Positions 10,255 to 19,454 of a stretch of DNA of 64,000 nt are shown piece by piece (positions within the stretch are counted from its first letter, which is position 1; each line of letters starts with the position of its first letter). Below the pieces are notes generated by a model. That model worked only from the letters and a program-made list of their open reading frames with translations. It was not told the origin of the DNA and did not search any database. Source of the stretch: Gillisella vitis (GTDB lineage: Bacteria; Pseudomonadota; Alphaproteobacteria; Rhizobiales; Rhizobiaceae). The DNA lies in NCBI GenBank assembly GCA_009744235.1, contig WPHV01000001.1, positions 310,001-374,000 of the forward strand, given 5' to 3'. The position numbers were made by a program, and so were the translations under genes.

Positions 10255-11196
10255 ATGAAATCGATGCTGCTGCACATCATGGCAACCCTGCTCGTGCTTG
10301 CCCTTGGCGTCTTTGCCCTGCGTTACACGACCAGTTTCTGGGGCGCGGGGGTGATCTATAGCCTCCAGCTGCACGCCGGGCAGGCCATGTTGCTCATGGC
10401 GCTGTTCTGCCTGGCGCTGCGCCCCGGCCTGTTCACCATGACCCTTCTGGCCGCCACACTGTTCATCGCCGGTCATGCCGTCTGGATGATCTGGGCCACC
10501 CTGCCGCCAACACCCCGGGTCGATCTGGCGCGCATGCAGCCTTTCAGGGTCCTGTCCTTCAACGTGCTGGGCGATAACCTGGAAAACGGCGGCGCGATTA
10601 CCGATTACATTCTCGAATCGGGTGCTGACGTCGCCTATGTGATGGAGGCGGCCCCCGTTTCCCTGCATCTCGACCGGCTGGTGAAGACCTACCCTTATCG
10701 GATCGGCTGCGGCGAGCACACGCCGACCTGCGACCTGATGATCCTCTCGAAATATCCGCTTGATATGATCTATGTCGGCAATCTCAGCGATCTCAGGCGC
10801 GATCGGTTCGCCATGGCGAAAATCCAAGTCGGCGGCACCGCCTTGCATCTGGCCGCCGCGCATTTGAGCAAGCCCTATTTCGACGGCTATCACATGGAGG
10901 AACTGGGAGAGCTGGGCGATGTCTTGAGCGGCATCGATGGCCCTCTCCTGCTGGCCGGTGATTTCAACGCCTCGACGCTGGCACCCGACATGCAGAAACT
11001 GCTGAAAATCACCGGCATGACCACGACCGGGTTCGAGCCCGCCACCTGGCCCATCATCGGCGGCGCCTTCGGCGTGCCAATTGACCATATCTACATCCGC
11101 AGCCCGCTGATGGCGGCGAAGCTGTCACGCATTCCCTCGAATTTCGGCTCCAACCATTATGGACTGATCACCGATCTGCTGCTGCCGAAGGGGTGA
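10255..11196 (+). CDS. Membrane-anchored endonuclease/exonuclease/phosphatase family protein
   Basis: 313 residues. The first 85 residues hold about three hydrophobic segments, so the catalytic domain is anchored to the inner membrane, probably facing the periplasm. The EEP fold follows: VLSFNVLGDN (first metal site region), a central loop, LLAGDFNAS (catalytic GDFN) and the terminal SNHYGLITDL (SDH-like motif with Asn in place of Ser-Asp). Members cut nucleic acids, phospholipids or phosphoesters; the substrate here is unknown. A hairpin shared with the convergent GNAT gene follows. Confidence 0.87.
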   Translation: MKSMLLHIMATLLVLALGVFALRYTTSFWGAGVIYSLQLHAGQAMLLMALFCLALRPGLFTMTLLAATLFIAGHAVWMIWATLPPTPRVDLARMQPFRVLSFNVLGDNLENGGAITDYILESGADVAYVMEAAPVSLHLDRLVKTYPYRIGCGEHTPTCDLMILSKYPLDMIYVGNLSDLRRDRFAMAKIQVGGTALHLAAAHLSKPYFDGYHMEELGELGDVLSGIDGPLLLAGDFNASTLAPDMQKLLKITGMTTTGFEPATWPIIGGAFGVPIDHIYIRSPLMAAKLSRIPSNFGSNHYGLITDLLLPKG

Positions 11197-11205
11197 AGTC
11201 GAAGG

Positions 11206-11240
11206 AAAGCGGCCCCGGATGCCGGAGCCGCCTTTGTTTT
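11206..11240. terminator. Bidirectional terminator-like hairpin between convergent genes
   Basis: GCGGC-C-CCGG / CCGG-A-GCCGC at 11209-11218 and 11222-11231 with one mismatch, flanked by AAAG on the left and CTTTGTTTT on the right. It lies between the EEP gene and the convergent GNAT gene and could end transcripts from both sides. Confidence 0.6.
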
Positions 11241-11746
11241 CAAGAGGAGGCGGAAAAACCTTCATGATAGGCGACGATCCCCGACGTCACCGATCCATCA
11301 AGTGACAAGGCAAGGAAATGCTCGGGAGCAGCCCCCGGCAGAACCAGCGCCTTGTAGTGCTCGAAACCGAAGCGACGGTAAAGGCTAGGCGCACCTAGAA
11401 CGACACATCCCTTTGCTCCCCATCGTTTCAGCCGCGAAAGCCCATTTTCAATTAGTCCGCTTCCGATCCCCTGCCCCTGTCGATCCGGTAGGACTGAGAC
11501 CGGACCGAGGCCGAACCAACCAGAATGAACTCCGTCGATCGTGACAGAGGAAAATGCCAGATGACCGACCACACCCCGATCGGCCACAGCAACCAGCGAA
11601 ACGGCCAAAGCGTCCGCCGCACGAAGGGCGTTAATAATCGCCGCTTCGGTTCCGCTGCTGTAGCGATTGGACTTGAAAGCTTCTTGCGTGATCCGGTCTA
11701 TCCTCTGCACATCGCACGCTGCTTCCAGACGAAATGTCAGTTCCAT
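11240..11746 (-). CDS. GNAT acetyltransferase, probable YjhQ-type antitoxin partner of YjhX
   Basis: 168 residues of the YhbS-like GNAT branch: HLAFSSVTIDG, then GLGPVSVLPDRQGQGIGSGLIENGL (acetyl-CoA loop Q-x-x-G-I-G) and LGAPSLYRRFGFEH. It lies 11 bases downstream of a YjhX homologue in the same operon and order as E. coli topAI-yjhQ, where YjhQ (also GNAT-like) neutralises the topoisomerase I inhibitor TopAI. The family call is firm; the antitoxin role is inferred from gene order. Confidence 0.8.
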   Translation of the reverse strand: MELTFRLEAACDVQRIDRITQEAFKSNRYSSGTEAAIINALRAADALAVSLVAVADRGVVGHLAFSSVTIDGVHSGWFGLGPVSVLPDRQGQGIGSGLIENGLSRLKRWGAKGCVVLGAPSLYRRFGFEHYKALVLPGAAPEHFLALSLDGSVTSGIVAYHEGFSASS

Positions 11747-11757
11747 CGCTTTACCCC

Positions 11758-12015
11758 CTATCGATTGTCGAGTTGTGATCGAACGGAGCGACGACCCTTC
11801 TCGGAAATCCGATAGGGACTGGAGGCTCTGGATTCGATGAGACGCTTGCGCCGGAGTTTGGAGAAAATCTCCAAGGTACAGTCGGTCAACACGTGACCGT
11901 CACGGGTAAAGCAGATGATGTCGGTAATGCGCCCATTGCCAGCGCGTTGATAGTGGACAGCACCACCTTGGGCCAGCACGTGAAGAACGCGCTGCTCAAT
12001 ACGAGAAATATTCAT
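11758..12015 (-). CDS. YjhX (TopAI)-family toxin
   Basis: 85 residues starting at ATG 12015 (MNISRIEQRVLHVLAQGG), the usual length and start of the family; the frame runs 11 codons further upstream. The pattern I-x-R-x-E-Q-R-x-L-H-V-L-A-x-G-G, the DCTLEIFSKLRRKRLIES segment and the C-terminal PYRIS...RSVRSQLDNR fit YjhX closely. E. coli YjhX (TopAI) binds and inhibits topoisomerase I. The GNAT gene follows directly as candidate antitoxin. A 9-bp dyad lies 78 bases upstream. Confidence 0.9.
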   Translation of the reverse strand: MNISRIEQRVLHVLAQGGAVHYQRAGNGRITDIICFTRDGHVLTDCTLEIFSKLRRKRLIESRASSPYRISEKGRRSVRSQLDNR

Positions 12016-12092
12016 GATGAGAACCTGAGAAAAGCATCCATACGGCATGGCAATCCAAGACAGCGCGTGTCCTGAATGCCGATGCGGCCAGA

Positions 12093-12112
12093 TGTCTCGA
12101 TCAATCGAGACA
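12093..12112. promoter_or_regulatory. Inverted repeat, candidate operator of the yjhX-GNAT operon
   Basis: TGTCTCGAT-CA-ATCGAGACA: two perfect 9-bp arms around a 2-nt centre. It lies upstream of the toxin start and has no T-run, which fits an operator better than a terminator. Autoregulation by the pair is inferred. Confidence 0.45.
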
Positions 12113-12230
12113 ATCAGCGGATGATCACAAGCTCCAACATCTACAATTCCTCATCTTGCGCAGACGACAAGAAGTTTTCTAATTGCCTGGCAACCCACCG
12201 TCAAGTTTTACATGTTGCTATCGCCCGAGA

Positions 12231-14129
12231 TCAAGGAGGGACGCCAAGCATTGAGCGCTCAGGCTCGCCTCTCTCCTCACCGCCAATAAATCCCCCCGAT
12301 TGGCGCGCCCAAAGCTCGGCGTAGAGCCCGCCCCGCTCCACCAGTTCGTCATGGCTGCCCTCTTCGATGATCCGACCCTGGTCGATCACCACGAGGCGGT
12401 CGAGGCTGGCGATGGTGGAGAGGCGGTGGGCGATGGCGAGCACGGTTTTGCCGGTCATCAGCTGTTCCAGATTGGACTGGATGGCGGCTTCCACTTCCGA
12501 ATCGAGCGCCGAGGTCGCCTCGTCCAGCACCAGGATCGGGGCGTCCTTCAGCATCACCCGAGCGATGGCGATCCGCTGGCGCTGGCCGCCGGAAAGTTTC
12601 ACGCCGCGTTCGCCGACATGGACGTCAAAGCCGGTGCGGCCGCGCTGATCGACCAGTTTTTCGATAAAGCCCAGCGCCTCGGCCTGATCGGCGGCAGCAC
12701 GCAACTGCTCTTCGCTCGCCTCATCGCGGCCAAACAGGATGTTGTCACGGATCGAGCGGTGCAGCAGGGCTGTATCCTGGGTGACCATGCCGATCTTGCC
12801 CCGCAGGCTTTCCTGCGTCACCTCGCGCAGATCCTGACCGTCGATGCGGATAGCGCCGCCCTCGACATCGTAGAACCGCAGCAGAAGGTTGACCAGCGTG
12901 GTCTTGCCAGCCCCGGAGCGCCCGACAATGCCGACTTTCTCGCCGGGCTTGATGGTCAGCGACAGATGATCGATGGCCCCCTTCTGCTTGCCATAATGGA
13001 AAGACACATTGTCAAAGCGGATTTCCGGACCGGTGACAGCGAGCACTTTGGCATCGGGCCGGTCCTTCAGGCCGATGGGCTGGGAAATCATCTCGGCGGC
13101 GTTCTGGATCGTGCCGATATTGCGCATCATGCCGTTCAACTGGGTCATCATCCGGTTCAGGAGCATGCTGAGGCGAAGCACGAGGCCAAGGGTAAACGCC
13201 ATGCCACCCGCCGTCATCGCCCCTGAAAACCAGCGGTCGATGCAGACGGCGGCAATCATCAGGATCATGCCGCCCGACAGCAGCGCCAGCGAGGCGCGCA
13301 CCCCGGTGATCAGCCGGGTAAAGGGCGCTTGCGCCGCCTGGAACCGCTCGAACCCGGCCCGGATGTAATGGTCGTTCTGCCGCTCGCGGGCAAACAATTT
13401 CAGGGTCTGGATATTCGCATAGCTATCGACCAGCCTGCCGGTCAGTGCCGAGCCTGCCTCGGCTGTGTCACGGGCATGGCGGCGGATGCGCGGTACGAAA
13501 TAGCGGGCCAGCACCGCGAAAACCAGCACCCAGACGGCGATGATCGCCGCCAGCACCCAGTCCAGTTGCGCCAAAAGCGCCATGGTGGAAATTGTATAGA
13601 TCACCATGAACCAGGCGACTTGCAACAGCGACGTCAGGAGATCGCCCGTTGCCTGCCCGCCCGCCCAGACCTTGGTGGCAATCCGCCCGGCAAAATCATT
13701 ATGGAAGAAGTTCAGCGATTGGCGCGCGACATGCACATGGCTTTGCCAGCGCACCAGATTGAGGAAATTCAGCACCACGACCTGTTCTTCGACCAGCGCG
13801 CTCAGCGTGATCACCGCAAATCGCACGAAGACGACAACGGCGGCAATGCCCAGCAGTTCAAGCCCATGCGCACCGAGCAGCCCCTGCCAGCCTGCCGCTT
13901 TGGGGACGGTATCGATCAGATCCACCAGCCGCCCGACAAACCAGAACATGCTGGCTTCCATGACCGCCACCGCGCCACCAAATATCGCCATGGCAAAAAA
14001 TGCCCACTTGGCTTGGCGCACGTAAAACCAGACGAAAGCCGTGGTGCCGCGCGGTGGGCAAAGATCCGCACGCTCGGTAAAGGGATCGACCCAGCGTTCG
14101 AAAAGGCGGACAATGGCAGCAATCAGCAT
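12231..14129 (-). CDS. ABC exporter half-transporter (membrane domain fused to ATPase)
   Basis: 632 residues from ATG 14129; the open frame extends 61 codons upstream but without membrane or family character. The N-terminal half has about six membrane helices. The ATPase domain carries Walker A GRSGAGKTTL, signature LSGGQRQRIAIARVML, Walker B ILVLDEATSALD and the switch His in IAHRLSTI. Such proteins export lipids, drugs or peptides as dimers. A second half-transporter on the same strand (14910-16769) is closely similar and could be its partner or a duplicate. An acetyltransferase gene sits between them on the other strand. Confidence 0.93.
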   Translation of the reverse strand: MLIAAIVRLFERWVDPFTERADLCPPRGTTAFVWFYVRQAKWAFFAMAIFGGAVAVMEASMFWFVGRLVDLIDTVPKAAGWQGLLGAHGLELLGIAAVVVFVRFAVITLSALVEEQVVVLNFLNLVRWQSHVHVARQSLNFFHNDFAGRIATKVWAGGQATGDLLTSLLQVAWFMVIYTISTMALLAQLDWVLAAIIAVWVLVFAVLARYFVPRIRRHARDTAEAGSALTGRLVDSYANIQTLKLFARERQNDHYIRAGFERFQAAQAPFTRLITGVRASLALLSGGMILMIAAVCIDRWFSGAMTAGGMAFTLGLVLRLSMLLNRMMTQLNGMMRNIGTIQNAAEMISQPIGLKDRPDAKVLAVTGPEIRFDNVSFHYGKQKGAIDHLSLTIKPGEKVGIVGRSGAGKTTLVNLLLRFYDVEGGAIRIDGQDLREVTQESLRGKIGMVTQDTALLHRSIRDNILFGRDEASEEQLRAAADQAEALGFIEKLVDQRGRTGFDVHVGERGVKLSGGQRQRIAIARVMLKDAPILVLDEATSALDSEVEAAIQSNLEQLMTGKTVLAIAHRLSTIASLDRLVVIDQGRIIEEGSHDELVERGGLYAELWARQSGGFIGGEERGEPERSMLGVPP

Positions 14130-14313
14130 AGGGCGGAACCTCGATAGAGCCGAACGGGACGAGTCGGTTCTCTCGCAAACTAGGGCTATTGCGGACCGGG
14201 ACAAAGGTGCTGATGTCGATTGGCCGGTTATATTTGCGTGATCAGGATGGTAACACCCTGGTTGCCGTGACACCTGTACGTCGAGCCGAAAGCGCCCTGA
14301 AGGGACCCCCAAT

Positions 14314-14766
14314 ATGAAGTTGATTGTTGAGATTGGGACGATAAAAGATGTTGAGCCGTGGGCGCAGCTTCGTACCGCGCTCTGGCCGCATCACACACTT
14401 GAAGATCATCGCGCTGAATTGGTCGGAACGTTTCTCTCGCAAAGTGGAAAAGCCATCGCGTTTATTGCCCGAAACACCGCGAATGAAGCTGTCGGCTTTG
14501 CTGAGGCCAGCTTGCGACATGATTATGTGAATGGATGCAGCAGTTCGCCCGTTCTATTCCTCGAAGGGATTTACGTCCGGCCCGCTGACAGGCGACAAGG
14601 GATTGCAGGATTGCTTTGCAATGCCGTTGCCAATTGGGGGAAGTCGCTTGGATGTGTTGAATTTGGTTCTGACGCGCCGCTTGATAATTCAGCCAGCCAT
14701 GCGCTCCATACCGCTTTGGGCTTTGAGGAGACACAGCGCGTCGTCTTCTTCCGAAAGCCGTTATAG
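14314..14766 (+). CDS. AAC(6')-I-like aminoglycoside N-acetyltransferase
   Basis: 150 residues, the length of AAC(6')-I enzymes. It keeps their characteristic blocks: WAQLRTALWPHH, EASLRHDYVNGCSSSPV, FLEGIYVRPADRRQGIA (acetyl-CoA site), CVEFGSDAPLDNSASHALH and GFEETQRVVFFRK. These enzymes acetylate the 6'-amino group of aminoglycosides. Whether this chromosomal copy gives resistance or has another amine substrate cannot be told from sequence. It is transcribed against the two flanking ABC exporter genes. Confidence 0.85.
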   Translation: MKLIVEIGTIKDVEPWAQLRTALWPHHTLEDHRAELVGTFLSQSGKAIAFIARNTANEAVGFAEASLRHDYVNGCSSSPVLFLEGIYVRPADRRQGIAGLLCNAVANWGKSLGCVEFGSDAPLDNSASHALHTALGFEETQRVVFFRKPL

Positions 14767-14909
14767 GCCCGTATAGCTTTTCAACCAGGATCTGCCGCCA
14801 GATCCATGCCATCACCTTCATTCAAGACAGCAATGGTATCAGATGCTCGACACAAGGCCGAGCATGACGACGAAAACGGGAGCGTGCGCCAGCAAACAAT
14901 GGCGGCGGA

Positions 14910-16769
14910 TCACTCCGCCGCCGTTTCCTGCACTTCGTTGGCCTCATCCCCCAAAAACCCACCCGACTGGCGGTTCCATAGATCGGCATAGACGCCGCTC
15001 TGGCTGGCAAGCTGATGATGGGTGCCGGTCTCGATGATCCGGCCTTTGTCCAGCACCACCAGACGGTCCATTTCGGTCAAGGTCGAGAGGCGATGGGCGA
15101 TGGCGATCACCGTCTTGCCCTCCATCAGGGCAAACAGGCTCTCCTGAATGGCGGCCTCTACCTCAGAGTCAAGCGCCGAGGTCGCCTCGTCCAGCACCAA
15201 GATCGGCGCGTTTTTCAGGAAGACACGGGCGATGGCAATCCGCTGGCGCTGGCCGCCGGACAGTTTCACACCGCGTTCACCCACCTGCGCATCCAATCCA
15301 ACCCGGCCCTGCATATCGACGAGGTGCTCGATAAAGTCCCAGGCATTGGCGCGTTTTGCCGCCTCGACCACTTCGGCATCGCTGGCGTCCGGGCGGCCAT
15401 AGGCGATATTGTCGCGGATCGACCGGTGCAGCAGCGAGGTATCCTGCGTGACGACGCCGATCTGGCCGCGCAGGCTATCTTGGGTCACCGACCCGATATC
15501 CTGCCCGTCGATGGTGACGTGGCCCTTTTCGACATCGTAGAACCGCAGCAGCAGGTTCATCAGCGTCGTCTTGCCAGCCCCGGAGCGGCCAACCAGCCCG
15601 ACCTTTTCGCCAGCCTTTATGGTCAGCGAAAAATCGTCGATCACGCCGCGCGTCTTTCCATAGTGGAAACGAACCTTGTCATAGACGATCTCACCCTTCG
15701 GCACGGTCAGCGGCTTGGCATCGGGCTTGTCGGTAATGTCATGGGGCTTGGTCATCATCTCCATGCCGTCATAGACGGTACCGATATTTTCAAACAGCGC
15801 CGACACTTCCCACATCACCCATTGCGACATGCTGTTGACCCGCATGGCAAGCCCGATGGCAATGGCGATGGCGCCGACCTGGATGGAGGCCGTCAGCCAC
15901 AGCCAGATCGACAGCGTGCCGATCATGAAAATCACAGTGCAATTGTTGAGATAGACCAGAACCTGGAACAGCGTCACCTTGCGCATCTGCGCATGCACGG
16001 ATTGCAGGAATTCGTCCATCGCGCCCTTGGCATAGTCCTCCTCCCGCCTGGTATGGGAGAACAGCTTGACCGTAGCGATATTGGTATAACTATCGACGAT
16101 CCGCCCTGTCATGGTCGAGCGGGTATCGGCCTGGAGCGCTGCAATCTTGCGCAGCCTTGGCACGTAATAGGTGACGATCGAGATATAGATGCCGAGCCAG
16201 ACCAGCATCGGTACCAGCAGGCGCAGATCGGCGGAGGCGATCACCACCAGCATCGAGATGAAATAGGTGATGACATAGACGAAAACGTCCAGCACCTTGA
16301 CCACGGTTTCGCGCACCGCCAATGCGGTCTGCATGACCTTGGTCGAGACCCGGCCTGAAAACTCATTGGCGAAAAACGTCATGGAATGGTTGAGCAGGAA
16401 GCGATGCATCTGCCAGCGGGCGATCATCGGGAAATTGCCCAGCAGCGTCTGATGCACGATCAGCGAATTGATCGTGGCAATGCCCGGCAGAAACACCAGG
16501 ACCAAGGCGCCCATGCCCACCAGCCGCCAGCCTTCGGTTTGCAGGAACGTATCGCGGTTGGCATGGGAGAGCCAGGTGACGATATCGCCGAGAAACTGGA
16601 AGAGCATCACCTCGCCCACCGCAATCAGCATCACCAGCACGGCCATCAGCGCCAGCCAGCCGGCAGCGGGCCTGGTATAATGCCAGATGAAGCGGAACAG
16701 ACCCTTGGGCGGCAGGCTGGGTTGCTCGGCCGGATAGGGATTGAGTTGGCGTTCGAACCAGGTAAACAT
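14910..16769 (-). CDS. ABC exporter half-transporter (membrane domain fused to ATPase)
   Basis: 619 residues. Six predicted helices are followed by an ATPase with GRSGAGKTTL, LSGGQRQRIAIARVFL, ILVLDEATSALD and IAHRLSTL. It shares long identical stretches with the 12231-14129 protein, so the two are paralogues. ATG 16769 is the only sensible start. The C-terminus has a short acidic tail (EANEVQETAAE). The upstream stretch 16770-17234 carries a short candidate leader frame. Substrate unknown. Confidence 0.93.
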   Translation of the reverse strand: MFTWFERQLNPYPAEQPSLPPKGLFRFIWHYTRPAAGWLALMAVLVMLIAVGEVMLFQFLGDIVTWLSHANRDTFLQTEGWRLVGMGALVLVFLPGIATINSLIVHQTLLGNFPMIARWQMHRFLLNHSMTFFANEFSGRVSTKVMQTALAVRETVVKVLDVFVYVITYFISMLVVIASADLRLLVPMLVWLGIYISIVTYYVPRLRKIAALQADTRSTMTGRIVDSYTNIATVKLFSHTRREEDYAKGAMDEFLQSVHAQMRKVTLFQVLVYLNNCTVIFMIGTLSIWLWLTASIQVGAIAIAIGLAMRVNSMSQWVMWEVSALFENIGTVYDGMEMMTKPHDITDKPDAKPLTVPKGEIVYDKVRFHYGKTRGVIDDFSLTIKAGEKVGLVGRSGAGKTTLMNLLLRFYDVEKGHVTIDGQDIGSVTQDSLRGQIGVVTQDTSLLHRSIRDNIAYGRPDASDAEVVEAAKRANAWDFIEHLVDMQGRVGLDAQVGERGVKLSGGQRQRIAIARVFLKNAPILVLDEATSALDSEVEAAIQESLFALMEGKTVIAIAHRLSTLTEMDRLVVLDKGRIIETGTHHQLASQSGVYADLWNRQSGGFLGDEANEVQETAAE

Positions 16770-17234
16770 CTTCAGTCTCCATCAGCTTGCCGGACCGATA
16801 TAGCCCGTATCGCGGCAAAGCAACCGGGATATGGCAAGCTCAATCGGTAAACGGCGGCCAACCGCGAAAGGGCCAGCAGATTGGCGGCATGACCGCCTGA
16901 CCGCAAAGGTTCAGGCGAAATCAGCCATGGGATTGAGAAAGACATCGCCTCTTGCAAGAGCGTAGTTCGGGCAAGAGCACAGTTCAGGCGATGGCGTTTC
17001 GACAGGTTAAGGAAAAGTCGAGAGGGCTCAGCGCTGCCGGAGAATTCGTGCAGCGGGGTGGCGCATCCAGTGGATATCGGTCATGCGTGCCTCCCTGTCT
17101 CGAGTGAAGATGCGTTTTCAATAAAGACGCAGCGGGAAATTGAAAAGTCGCAATCGGAACGGCACCCTGTTTTGCGGTCGCACTGTTGCCCATCGACAAC
17201 AGACAGGCCGCAGTGAAGCCGGTATTCAAACGCC
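16770..17234. other. Intergenic region between divergent ABC exporter and trmL genes
   Basis: About 465 bases with no long gene. It contains a short minus-strand frame with a strong ribosome site (17028-17084) and a small palindrome CTCTTGCAAGAG near 16950. The frame at 16772-16957 lacks a ribosome site and is not convincing. Confidence 0.5.
17028..17084 (-). CDS. Candidate 18-residue leader peptide upstream of an ABC exporter gene
   Basis: ATG 17084 is preceded by GGGAGG at good spacing, and the frame encodes MTDIHWMRHPAARILRQR before TGA. It lies about 260 bases upstream of the ABC exporter start on the same strand. Ribosome site and size fit a regulatory leader, but no run of one amino acid and no clear terminator follow, so the role is open. 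Confidence 0.3.
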   Translation of the reverse strand: MTDIHWMRHPAARILRQR

Positions 17235-17720
17235 ATGACCAATAGCATCACCGGCATCTCCCCCTCCACGCTCCGCATCGCCCTTTACCAGCCGGATATT
17301 CCCGGCAATACCGGCACGATCCTGCGGCTTGCCGCCTGCCTTGGCCTCGGTGTCGATATTATCGAGCCTGCCGGTTTCGACCTGTCGGACCGCAATCTGA
17401 AGCGGGCGGGAATGGACTATCTCGCTGCCGTCACCCTCACCCGGCATGTCAACTGGGCGCAATTTGAGGATTGGCGCAAGGACAGCGGACGCCGGCTGGT
17501 TCTGGCCTCCACCAAGGCGGCCATGCCCTATACCGAACTTGCCTTCCAGCCCGATGATATCCTGCTGTTTGGCCGCGAAAGCGCCGGTGTGCCTGACCAT
17601 GTCCATGACGGCGCCGATGCCCGCATTCTAATCCCGATGGTCGACGGCCAGCGTTCCATCAATGTCGCCATGTCGGCAGCGATGATTGTCGGTGAGGCGC
17701 TGCGCCAGACGCGGCGCTGA
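17235..17720 (+). CDS. trmL: tRNA (cytidine(34)-2'-O)-methyltransferase
   Basis: 161 residues, the usual size of the SPOUT enzyme that methylates the wobble nucleotide of tRNA-Leu isoacceptors with SAM. Motifs: LYQPDIPGNTGTILRLAACLG (motif 1 with the catalytic Arg), DILLFGRESAGVP (motif 2) and ILIPMVDGQRSINVAMSAAMIVGEAL (motif 3, trefoil knot). It stands alone, divergent from the ABC exporter. Assignment is secure. Confidence 0.96.
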   Translation: MTNSITGISPSTLRIALYQPDIPGNTGTILRLAACLGLGVDIIEPAGFDLSDRNLKRAGMDYLAAVTLTRHVNWAQFEDWRKDSGRRLVLASTKAAMPYTELAFQPDDILLFGRESAGVPDHVHDGADARILIPMVDGQRSINVAMSAAMIVGEALRQTRR

Positions 17721-17959
17721 CCCCAAGAATTGCCTGATTTTCCAAACGTTTTTATCAGGATAAGCGCCAGAACGCTTATGCATGGACATTTGGCTTTGCG
17801 CAAAGCCAGCCGGTTCAGCCTGTGCTATCCTTGATAGCTGGATTTGCAATCATGAGCCAACACAGCTTTTCCGTTAGTGCAAAAAAAATAAAGTAACAGT
17901 TGCTAATCGAATTGCGCGCCCATAAGTTGCAATGCAACAAACCACATGGGAGAAGACCA

Positions 17960-19411
17960 ATGTTCGAGACGGCATTCACCTTTGGCTTGACCCAATTTGC
18001 CCGGTCGCTATCGCTGCCGGAAAGGCTGCAAAGGCGGCCTTTGCGCAATGCTGCGCTGGAGCCCTGGCGGTTGCGCAACAGCAGCCTCGATGCGCTCTAT
18101 TACGACATCCGGGCGCTGACCTCGGACGAGGCCTTCTACATCAGCGACGCATTGGCCGCCGAAGGGTTGATCATGATCGTGCCGCCCACCGGCCAGGGCA
18201 TGTTGACGCTGTGCGAAACGGTGGATGAATATCTGCTGCGCGGTGGCCGTGAGGTCCGGGCCATGGCGGTGGCAGGCATTGGCGGCTCAGCTGCCGGGGC
18301 TGCCGCCTTTGCCCGCAATGTCGCAGACGCCATCGAGGCACCGGTCTGCGCTGTGGTGTCCGGCTATGGACTTGGCGATGTCGTCGCGGAAGCATTGGGC
18401 GGCGCTTTCTTCTTTGGCCCGCTGGGCTTTCTGCGCCGCAATTTCGAGATGATCGACGATCTGGTCGGACGCCCGCAATTCGGCGCCTACCAGCGCCGCC
18501 CGAAACCATCGCAACCGCCGCGTCACACCAGTCTCGATGCCGATACGATTCAGGCGCTGCTGTGCCACCCGGACCTGCGTTTCAACCTCGTCACCGGCCA
18601 TTCCAAGGGCAACCAGATCGTTGCTGAAGCGCTGAACGCCATTGAAAAAGAAGCGCCGGAGCGGCTTTCCATTCTGGCGGAACGGTTGCAGATCATCACC
18701 TTCAGCACGCGCGTCGCGCTGCCCACGCCGTTTTCACCGCCCTTGGCGATCATCGGTGAACTTGACTGGTACGGCGAATTGAATGCCACCGCGCCGGTGA
18801 CCAATAGTGTCCGCGTCGCACGCGCCGGCCATTCGACCAACATATCCCTGCCGGGTGGGCTGAAAATCACCGATCTTTTGGCGCAGGCGCTTTCCGCGTC
18901 ACCTGCCAGCGCCTCAGACACGGCTAGAACAGACGAACCGGTGGAACATGCAATTCCGTCGCTTCTGGCTCTGGTCGTTCCCCCTGTCGTGGCGGAAGCC
19001 AGCGACACGCGCGCTCAAGTCAGCACTCAGGCCAGCGCCCAAAACAGTGCCATGAACGACAATGACAGAAACGATGATGAGAGAGTTATCGTTGAGGAGC
19101 CAGTTTCATTGGAACCGGAGCCGGAAATATCTGCCGAACCCGTCGACGCGGTGGCTGGCGACAACACGCACGATGTCATCCCGCAGCAGCCTGCCGATGC
19201 GCCGCTCTCCGAGCCGGTCATGCACGAAGACAAGGCCGAAACTGAACAGATACTGGCTCCTGACGAACTGGTGCCCGAAGCGTCTGCCCAAACGATTTCC
19301 GAGCCTGTCGCTGTTGCCGATACGCTCCCACCCGTTCAGCAAAGCCCCGTTAAACAAAGCTTCGGTCAACCAGGCAATACCCGCAAGCGCAACAGATCAC
19401 GCAAGCGGTGA
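17960..19411 (+). CDS. Lipase-like alpha/beta-hydrolase protein with long acidic tail
   Basis: 483 residues from ATG 17960 with GGGAG upstream. The core (about residues 90-320) has the nucleophile elbow GHSKGNQ, as in class 3 lipase-like hydrolases, and a preceding Ala/Gly-rich region (AVAGIGGSAAGAAAFARN). From about residue 320 onward the chain is low-complexity, rich in Glu, Pro and Ala, and it ends in a basic cluster (RKRNRSRKR). The tail is probably disordered. Substrate and location are unknown; no signal peptide is seen. Confidence 0.7.
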   Translation: MFETAFTFGLTQFARSLSLPERLQRRPLRNAALEPWRLRNSSLDALYYDIRALTSDEAFYISDALAAEGLIMIVPPTGQGMLTLCETVDEYLLRGGREVRAMAVAGIGGSAAGAAAFARNVADAIEAPVCAVVSGYGLGDVVAEALGGAFFFGPLGFLRRNFEMIDDLVGRPQFGAYQRRPKPSQPPRHTSLDADTIQALLCHPDLRFNLVTGHSKGNQIVAEALNAIEKEAPERLSILAERLQIITFSTRVALPTPFSPPLAIIGELDWYGELNATAPVTNSVRVARAGHSTNISLPGGLKITDLLAQALSASPASASDTARTDEPVEHAIPSLLALVVPPVVAEASDTRAQVSTQASAQNSAMNDNDRNDDERVIVEEPVSLEPEPEISAEPVDAVAGDNTHDVIPQQPADAPLSEPVMHEDKAETEQILAPDELVPEASAQTISEPVAVADTLPPVQQSPVKQSFGQPGNTRKRNRSRKR

Positions 19412-19454
19412 GGCGTGTTTGACGGCGCGACGCCGCCATCACTTGGCACAGCGG

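Noticed and set aside
15015-16358. 447-codon plus-strand frame opposite an ABC exporter
   Set aside because: Antisense shadow of the ATPase; similar shadows occur opposite the paralogue at 12300-14147.
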